From an uncultured Bacteroidales bacterium (GTDB lineage Bacteria; Bacteroidota; Bacteroidia; Bacteroidales; F082): 44,511 nt of DNA. The notes under the pieces are model-generated. The model searched no databases. It had not been told where the DNA came from and saw only the letters and a list, made by a program, of their open reading frames with translations. Positions 40,344-44,511 of the stretch are shown one piece after another (the stretch's first letter is position 1; every line of letters starts with the position of its first letter). The translations under genes and the position numbers were made by a program. Where the stretch lies: NCBI GenBank assembly GCA_937896895.1, contig CALBNV010000075.1, forward strand, positions 1-44,511, in the 5' to 3' direction.

Positions 40344-40641
40344 TGCTCATTGCCTCCATCCGCGTTTCATGGTCATCATGTGCAGTTTTCATGTTCTGTG
40401 TGTACATTAAAACTGCATCATCATACCGTTTTGAAATATCTTCAAACCGTTTTCTTTCGGCATCCAGCTGCAATTTTGATTCATTCAATTGGACTTCAAG
40501 CGCTGATGCACGCGCATTTGCCGCATCCACATCAGCCTTCAATCCAGCTTTTTGGCCACTTTGGCATTGAGCAACCCACAACAATACAAAGATTGCGAAT
40601 CCCATGACCAATATGATTTTAAAACTCGTTTCAATCGCCAT
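40264..40641 (-). CDS. i-spanin (Rz-like)
   Basis: A 125-aa protein with an N-terminal membrane helix (IILVMGFAIFVLLWV, about 9-23) and a long periplasmic coiled coil (DVDAANARASALEVQLNESKLQLDAERKRFEDISKRYDDAVLMYTQ), the expected layout of an Rz protein. It spans the periplasm with the o-spanin encoded in the overlapping frame. The pair shows that the host has an outer membrane. It is the first gene downstream of the repeat element at 40713. Confidence 0.85.
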   Translation of the reverse strand: MAIETSFKIILVMGFAIFVLLWVAQCQSGQKAGLKADVDAANARASALEVQLNESKLQLDAERKRFEDISKRYDDAVLMYTQNMKTAHDDHETRMEAMSNVEDEQTQDWLCDAVPADIKQLFSCE

Positions 40642-40712
40642 AAACGCCGCCCACCAAAAGAGAACAGTTCACTTTTTAGGTATTAACGCCGTTATGTAGG
40701 CAAATACACAGT

Positions 40713-40744
40713 CTATTAGAAATCTATTAGAAATCTATTAGAAT
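40713..40744 (-). repeat. Late-operon element, copy 2 (three phased 11-bp repeats)
   Basis: Identical over 32 bases to 25707-25738: CTATTAGAAAT twice, then a nine-base copy and T. It lies between the large terminase stop, which it touches by one base, and the i-spanin start 72 bases downstream, upstream of the leftward lysis-portal-MuF unit. Confidence 0.75.
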
Positions 40745-42006
40745 CACCAACGGAATCTGACAACGCCAAGTCCTTCTGTTGCATAACGCAATGCATCGAT
40801 AAGATGGTCAAATCCTCCTTCAGGCATAGTCAAAAATTGGCCGCTGATCTTATCTTTTGACCAACAATAATTCGAAAATTCAATGATTGCATTTGCACAT
40901 TGTGGATGAATGACAATGTGATAATCCTGCAATCTGGCAATCCCATCACGAATACTGTTTTGGCCTTTTTTGGCGCCTTTTACGTATGGAAGACCACGCT
41001 TTTTCAGCTCTGCAATTGTTCCAGGCTGTGCAGAATCGCAAATGATTTCAGCAGATGCGAAGCCCTTTTCTTTTATTGCATTATAAATGTCATCAATAAG
41101 TATGTGCGTTTTGTAAATCTCATCACAGACAAAGATTTCACGCTTTTCAGTATCCACAAGGATGTGCACAAATGCCGTTGGATCATTGCTGAAACCAAAA
41201 TCCATCCCAAATCTGTGTACATATTGCCGCCTATCATAATCAATCAACTCTGTTGACATCGTGACAGCGTCGAATTCTCGAACCTCCCAATTTTCAAAGA
41301 TAAGCCCTTCAGAAATTCCCCATTCGCCATCACCTTCAATCGCGAATCGACGCGGGTTTTCTATCCGCATGCGTTCGAATATTTCGATATCTGAATCAGA
41401 CAACCATTCATTCACTGTGTAATTCCTTGTGATTGCCATAATGTTCGGGTTGTCTGTGCTATCGAAAAATCGTCGTTTTATCCAGTGTTTATCAGACCAT
41501 GGATTCAAAGTTAATGTGTGCTGAATAAAAAGACCTTCCGGCAACAAACCACGCAATGACATGTCGACCTTATCGAATGCAGATTCATCATTGATTTGGA
41601 ACGCTTCCTCCCACCAACACCAACAAATATGCCCCTCTGATGCAACTATAGATGTAATTGATTGTGGGTCATCCAGGCCGCGAAAAAGTATCTTTTGCCC
41701 TGTTGGCTTGAATGTGAACTCCAGCGGTGATGTTGTTGAACGCCAAAGATCATGCACACCTATCTTATCAATTGCCCACTGAATTTGTGCAAATGTCGAA
41801 TTGCGGTGTGTGTTGAAATAACGTCTGATAACAAGCGCATTGGCCTTTGGCATCCGCATCATACTGATGATAAGCCACAAAGCCGTTGTTGTTGACTTTT
41901 TGGATCCTCGCCCACCTTTCACAACACGATAACGCTTATTGAAACGCCAAAAATCATCATACCCTTGGCCAATCAATTCACCTACATCGATATGTACATC
42001 AGACAT
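40744..42006 (-). CDS. terL: Terminase large subunit (PBSX/Terminase_3-like)
   Basis: Start at 42006 (MSDVHIDVGELIGQ) is preferred to 42021 from the AAGGTG site. The 420-aa protein has Walker A GGRGSKKST (31-39), Walker B ICWCWWEEA (about 127-135), and a nuclease domain with MDFGFSNDPTAF and the closing DHLIDALRYATEG. It packs DNA into the prohead with the portal. The frame is preceded by a 23-codon ORF (42070-41999) ending ATGTCTGA over the start, which may give translational coupling. Confidence 0.93.
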   Translation of the reverse strand: MSDVHIDVGELIGQGYDDFWRFNKRYRVVKGGRGSKKSTTTALWLIISMMRMPKANALVIRRYFNTHRNSTFAQIQWAIDKIGVHDLWRSTTSPLEFTFKPTGQKILFRGLDDPQSITSIVASEGHICWCWWEEAFQINDESAFDKVDMSLRGLLPEGLFIQHTLTLNPWSDKHWIKRRFFDSTDNPNIMAITRNYTVNEWLSDSDIEIFERMRIENPRRFAIEGDGEWGISEGLIFENWEVREFDAVTMSTELIDYDRRQYVHRFGMDFGFSNDPTAFVHILVDTEKREIFVCDEIYKTHILIDDIYNAIKEKGFASAEIICDSAQPGTIAELKKRGLPYVKGAKKGQNSIRDGIARLQDYHIVIHPQCANAIIEFSNYCWSKDKISGQFLTMPEGGFDHLIDALRYATEGLGVVRFRW

Positions 42007-42070
42007 TATCCACACCTTCAATCAACTCGTTATTGTTCATATTTCTTCCATTTATCGGTACTCCTTCCAT

Positions 42071-42253
42071 TTATTTGCCTTCCCAGTATTCCCAAGGGAT
42101 ATCAAACGCCTTCCACCATTTAGATATAACTACGTAACGTATCTTCTTAGCGCCTTTTTTTTTGGGCTTTGCAGTAAACACGTCCACCTCTCTTCCTTCG
42201 TGAATTCGCGTGCCGTATGTATATACAAAGAATTCATTCGGTTTACGTTTCAT
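42071..42253 (-). CDS. Small basic hypothetical protein (60 aa)
   Basis: The ATG overlaps the upstream TAA (TAATG). The product starts MKRKPNEFFVYTYGTRIHEGREVDVF and has a lysine-rich KPKKKGAKKI stretch. It is small and basic, so it may contact DNA. Located in the terminase unit between two other small genes. No family is recognised. Confidence 0.6.
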   Translation of the reverse strand: MKRKPNEFFVYTYGTRIHEGREVDVFTAKPKKKGAKKIRYVVISKWWKAFDIPWEYWEGK

Positions 42254-42474
42254 TATGCATTCTCCAATATTTCAGAAATATCACTTTGACTTTTCGCTTT
42301 ATTTAGCTTCTTTTTCAGTTCTTCCGTCAATTCGATTGACCATTGTGTAAAGTACTTCCCGATGCACTCAGCAGAACAGAATTGATAATTCAGTCCATCA
42401 TCAGGATTCATAACAAGAAAAATCTTCTCTCCAACGAGGAATCTTTTTCCACAGCATTTGCAATTACACTTCAT
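42253..42474 (-). CDS. Small zinc-binding-type protein (73 aa)
   Basis: GGGAG nine bases before the ATG at 42474 sets the start. The cysteines are spaced MKCNCKCCGKRF and FCSAEC (about residues 3, 5, 7, 8, 34 and 38), a treble-clef-like or zinc-ribbon pattern. The C-terminal half is a helix (ELTEELKKKLNKAKSQSDISEIL). It could be a small HNH-like or nucleic-acid-binding partner of the terminase, but no H-N-H signature is present. Confidence 0.6.
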   Translation of the reverse strand: MKCNCKCCGKRFLVGEKIFLVMNPDDGLNYQFCSAECIGKYFTQWSIELTEELKKKLNKAKSQSDISEILENA

Positions 42475-42476
42475 AA

Positions 42477-42743
42477 TCACCAACTCCCAGGTTTATCGGT
42501 TTTCCATTCCATATCCCAAGTCCTGTTACCGTATTCATGGTAAACAGGAACTTTGGCTATCGTCGATTGTGGTTTCACGGTGCAAATAAGTTTGAGTTTT
42601 CCGCGTTCGTCAAGCTCTACGACTTCGACGTATTCATGCCATCCGTTCGCAACCTTCTGCGCGTCTTGTTTTGCTTTTGTCAGGCTATCCCACCTGTAGT
42701 ATGTGATGTTTTCGTTATTAGGCAGTATTAACGCGTATGTCAT
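42477..42743 (-). CDS. Small hypothetical protein (88 aa)
   Basis: Starts after AGGAACTATGAG, two or three bases from the stop of an 18-codon ORF. It is an aromatic-rich protein (start MTYALILPNNENITYYRWD) with EYVEVVELDERGKLKLICTV strands. No family is recognised. It lies within the terminase unit and stops two bases before the next gene. Confidence 0.6.
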   Translation of the reverse strand: MTYALILPNNENITYYRWDSLTKAKQDAQKVANGWHEYVEVVELDERGKLKLICTVKPQSTIAKVPVYHEYGNRTWDMEWKTDKPGSW

Positions 42744-42796
42744 CTCATAGTTCCTGAAACTTCAAGCGAGAATGCAGCAACCATTGTTTCAGTCAT
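42740..42796 (-). CDS. Very short ORF (18 aa), possible coupling peptide
   Basis: ATG at 42796, three bases after the small terminase stop, reading MTETMVAAFSLEVSGTMR, with an ATGA overlap to the next gene. GGTGAATT precedes it. It may carry ribosomes from terS to the next gene; whether the peptide matters is unknown. Confidence 0.3.
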   Translation of the reverse strand: MTETMVAAFSLEVSGTMR

Positions 42797-42799
42797 AAT

Positions 42800-43351
42800 T
42801 CACCGATCCCTTGGGTCATTTGCAATAAAGACATTAACTTGACCACCACCATCGTCTTTTTGCAGTCCTGTGAGTTTATCCAGCCCTTCGCACAGCTGCG
42901 CGATGGCCTGCGTCGTCTGTGTCGTCAAAACCGGCATCATCAGAATTCTTTGCACTTCCAACACAACATCTTCTGCACTCATTCCTTCAGGCGGGTGTGC
43001 GAGCATAGCTTTTGCGAGTGTGCTTTGTGCAGATTTTCGCCGTTCGCGCTCCTCTTCAATGTCTTTGATTGCGTTGATACGGGTTTTCACAGAACGCTCA
43101 TAAGTCCAGCGGTTCAGCTTTTCCTCTTCGATTCTATGCTTTTCAAGCTCTTCGTTGTATGCCGCCAAAACTTCAGGGCGCTGCAAAAGCTGATATGCGA
43201 GGCGTGAAATCGCAGCCCTCGCACGGTGTGCCGCTTTTGGGTATGCAGCGATGTATGCATCAGCGCGTTCTTTCCCTGATGCCAGTGCGCAAACAAATAC
43301 CCTGTGTTTTGGTAGTATGCCTTTATCTTTTTTTAGTGTCTTTTTTTTCAT
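42800..43351 (-). CDS. terS: Terminase small subunit (putative)
   Basis: About 183 aa from ATG at 43351 (a GTG lies at 43354). The start LPKHRVFVCALASGKERADAYIAAYPKA is a DNA-binding helix-turn-helix region of the small terminase type. The middle is helical (YNEELEKHRIEEEKLNRWTYERSVKTRINAIKDIEEERERRKSA) and the end is a short binding tail. It recognises the packaging site and recruits the large subunit. It is the first gene of the leftward terminase unit, downstream of a promoter at 43387-43415. Confidence 0.8.
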   Translation of the reverse strand: MKKKTLKKDKGILPKHRVFVCALASGKERADAYIAAYPKAAHRARAAISRLAYQLLQRPEVLAAYNEELEKHRIEEEKLNRWTYERSVKTRINAIKDIEEERERRKSAQSTLAKAMLAHPPEGMSAEDVVLEVQRILMMPVLTTQTTQAIAQLCEGLDKLTGLQKDDGGGQVNVFIANDPRDR

Positions 43352-43386
43352 CACTCAAACCATCATAAAACCAAACAACGGCGCAG

Positions 43387-43415
43387 AATTTAGCACAATC
43401 CATCCACAATGTCAC
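43387..43415 (-). promoter_or_regulatory. Promoter of the terminase unit (putative)
   Basis: On the minus strand GTGACA (43415-43410), a 17-bp spacer and an extended -10 TGC-TAAATT (43392-43387). It would start RNA about 30 bases before the terS start. Confidence 0.5.
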
Positions 43416-43449
43416 TGTCATAATGTAAAATAATTCTGTGAATTTCAGT

Positions 43450-43641
43450 TCAAATTTTGTCATTTTTGACACGAATTTTCACTAAATCTGCATCAAAAGT
43501 TGTTAAAATTTCCTGAATTTTGCAGGCTGAATCTTCCCGAATTGCCCCTGATTTCAGGTTTTGCACAGTCTCTTCAATTGCTTTTCTGGATGCAGGCTTT
43601 TGTTTCCAAAGCGTTCTGAATGTCTGAATAATCTGTTCCAT
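43450..43641 (-). CDS. Small hypothetical protein (63 aa)
   Basis: Starts MEQIIQTFRTLWKQKPASRKAIEETVQNLKSG and is helical and charged throughout, which looks protein-like. It has no Shine-Dalgarno site and begins just after a strong terminator hairpin, so its expression is uncertain. No family is recognised. It lies between the probable RNA at 43648 and terS. Confidence 0.4.
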   Translation of the reverse strand: MEQIIQTFRTLWKQKPASRKAIEETVQNLKSGAIREDSACKIQEILTTFDADLVKIRVKNDKI

Positions 43642-43647
43642 ACACAC

Positions 43648-43687
43648 AAAAAAAAGGCCGTGTGAGTTGGTGCATCACATGGCCTTT
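43648..43687 (-). terminator. Strong terminator on the minus strand
   Basis: 13-bp stem AAAGGCC..., loop of nine, with eight Us on the minus strand. It also ends any transcript from the YhbY-like gene upstream. Confidence 0.8.
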
Positions 43688-43768
43688 CACATGAAAAAGG
43701 AGAAGGGCAATGATAATCAAAAAGGATTATCACGCACATGATGAGCATGAATTCATGTGCTGCCATTC
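43648..43768 (-). ncRNA. Candidate small RNA or attenuated leader
   Basis: A minus-strand extended -10 TGC-TATAGA (43780-43772), with TTTACA 19 bases above, would start RNA near 43766. A 13-bp stem (43653-43665 with 43675-43687, one wobble) and eight Us end it near 43648. Inside are GATAATC/GATTATC, a 7-bp hairpin, and a CU-rich CCTTCTCCTTTTT stretch, the complement of a strong Shine-Dalgarno. Those parts are the usual anatomy of a bacterial small RNA. It could also be an attenuator for the gene at 43450. Confidence 0.45.
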
Positions 43769-43778
43769 ACCTCTATAG
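43710..43778 (+). CDS. Possible 22-aa microprotein
   Basis: A plus-strand ORF with a near-perfect AAAAAGGAGAAGGGCA site, reading MIIKKDYHAHDEHEFMCCHSPL. It is antisense to the small-RNA candidate. The his/asp/cys content is metal-binding-like. Its good ribosome site may simply mirror the CU-rich stretch of the opposite RNA. Confidence 0.25.
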   Translation: MIIKKDYHAHDEHEFMCCHSPL

Positions 43779-43964
43779 CATGATTTTATGTGCTGTTGTA
43801 AACAAAAATTAAGGAAATTTTAATTTCCAAATAGCGCAAAATCGCCATTACTTAAATTTTCGCGTATTTTGCGTTTTATGGCACGATTTTGATTGATGCA
43901 CGTGTTTACCAGTGTTTTGTTAAAATCGCGCTAAAAAGGGCAAAATTTTAAGCCTATTGACGTT
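43779..43964. other. AT-rich intergenic region, no gene
   Basis: No ORF is convincing in these 186 bases. They include GGAAAT-TTTA-ATTTCC (43813-43828) and several repeats of the TTTTGCG/CGCAAAA type. It may contain regulatory sites for the divergent RNA and the YhbY-like gene. Confidence 0.4.
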
Positions 43965-44276
43965 TTAGGCGCTCATTTCGTCTGTTGGTTTCCAGAACAC
44001 AAGAAGATTCCCGTCTTTTTTCACAAAAACAGCGCCTGATTCCTCTGACAATTCCTGAATCAATTTTTCGATATCGCCCTTGAATGTGTTTTGAATCTTT
44101 ACTCGAACGATGTCACATGGTGTTGGTCTGATGCATGTGCCATTAAAGGCATCGATAAACGCAGCGAGCGTGTTCGGCTGCAAACCATTCATACCAATAT
44201 GGCAACCAGCCTTTATCAGCCTTGCTTTTGCCATAATGCTTTTTATCTGCTTCGCACTTAACGCTATTTTATTCAT
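43965..44276 (-). CDS. YhbY/CRM-type RNA-binding protein
   Basis: GGAG before the ATG at 44276 gives 103 aa, close to the 97 of E. coli YhbY; the frame is open to 44315. The whole protein follows the CRM fold: LSAKQIKSIMAKARLIKAGCHIGMNGL (with the G-x-x-G loop GMNG at 28-31), NTLAAFIDAFNG, IVRVKIQ (LIKVKI in YhbY), LIQELSEESGAVFVKKDGNLLVFWKP. YhbY binds the assembling large ribosomal subunit, and CRM domains act in RNA splicing in plants. A phage copy is unusual. It is next to the origin-like locus and reads away from it. Confidence 0.8.
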   Translation of the reverse strand: MNKIALSAKQIKSIMAKARLIKAGCHIGMNGLQPNTLAAFIDAFNGTCIRPTPCDIVRVKIQNTFKGDIEKLIQELSEESGAVFVKKDGNLLVFWKPTDEMSA

Positions 44277-44395
44277 AATTACTCCATGAACGCAGGTTGT
44301 GTGAACGGCGCGCACAGTCGCCTACATTGCGTTTATCAGAATCCAGATCACAATTCAAATCAGATTTTTGTTTGTGTGTGCGCGCGTTATGCGCG

Positions 44396-44437
44396 TTCTT
44401 ACTCTTATTCTTACTCTTATTCTTATTCTTATTCTTT
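44396..44437. repeat. Hexanucleotide tandem tract (TTCTTA/CTCTTA)
   Basis: About seven consecutive six-base units, pyrimidine-rich on the plus strand and purine-rich on the minus strand, followed by TATATAATG. It lies between the YhbY-like gene and the 11-bp array. Such strand-asymmetric tracts are prone to slippage and unwinding. Confidence 0.75.
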
Positions 44438-44456
44438 ATATAATGTAAAGGGAAAC

Positions 44457-44511
44457 ACAACCGGTTCACAACCGGTTCACAACCGGTTCACAACCGGTTC
44501 ACAACCGGTTC
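44457..44511. repeat. 11-bp tandem array (5 units), right contig end
   Basis: The same 55 bases as 1-55. In the circular genome the array is one site, flanked by the hexamer tract and TATATAATG on this side and the T/A tract on the other. Confidence 0.9.

Noticed and set aside
43450..43641. Cro/CI-like repressor
   Set aside because: The 63-aa helical protein shows no clear helix-turn-helix spacing and has no ribosome site, so I do not call it a repressor.
43554..43766. Minus-strand 70-codon ORF with AGAGGTGA before ATG
   Set aside because: It crosses a strong terminator, overlaps the 63-aa frame, has no protein-like pattern, and the ATG coincides with the likely RNA start.
44269..44469. Minus-strand 66-codon ORF rich in Lys-Asn repeats
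   Set aside because: It is the translation of the hexamer tract and the 11-bp array; low complexity and no ribosome site.

Overview
The window is one phage genome, apparently complete. The first and last 55 bases are the same (five copies of an 11-bp unit), so the contig most likely closes into a circle of about 44,456 bp. It encodes a temperate myovirus: tyrosine integrase, BRO-type antirepressor, and a PBSX/Mu-like contractile tail (sheath, tube, tape measure, LysM-type hub, gp25, gpJ, XkdU-like protein, fibres). A membrane-anchored i-spanin overlaps a lipoprotein o-spanin, so the host is Gram-negative. AT-leaning composition and strong Shine-Dalgarno sites fit a gut gammaproteobacterium-like host, but that is inference. 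No tRNA, CRISPR array, reverse transcriptase or insertion sequence was seen.

Layout. (1) 1-6095, rightward: 11-bp repeat array, a roughly 300-nt structured leader, then small early genes including an ERF annealing protein, an initiator-like protein, a G39P-like helicase loader and a GNAT acetyltransferase. (2) 6129-7355, leftward: integrase. (3) 25568 down to 7659, leftward: scaffold, decoration, major capsid, connectors, sheath, tube, frameshifted tail chaperone, tape measure, baseplate and fibres. (4) 25823-33018, rightward: second early block with deoxynucleoside kinase, VRR-NUC nuclease, SSB, HAD-DUF3310 protein, a probable c4-type antisense RNA next to a BRO antirepressor, a ParB-methyltransferase and a zinc-ribbon protein. 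(5) 40641 down to 33061, leftward: spanins, holin-like protein, amidase, portal, MuF protein, a separate capsid-linked ADP-ribosyltransferase and two unknown genes. (6) 43351 down to 40744, leftward: small terminase, small genes, large terminase. (7) 43450-44511: a probable small RNA or attenuator, a YhbY/CRM RNA-binding protein and the repeat-rich origin-like locus.

How it works together. The late genes run leftward in two long units, each preceded by an identical 32-bp element of three phased 11-bp repeats (25707-25738 and 40713-40744). This looks like the site of a shared late activator. The rightward block 25.8-33.0 kb sits between the portal/MuF genes and the scaffold/capsid genes, splitting a cluster that is normally continuous. 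The most striking cassette is 33.3-37.7 kb: a MuF head protein followed by a separate 717-residue protein with a long, almost arginine-free coiled-coil region and a C-terminal R-S-E ADP-ribosyltransferase, then an unknown gene that could be its partner. No protein repressor is recognisable. The c4-like RNA, the structured early leader and the YhbY-like protein raise the possibility of largely RNA-based lysogeny control.
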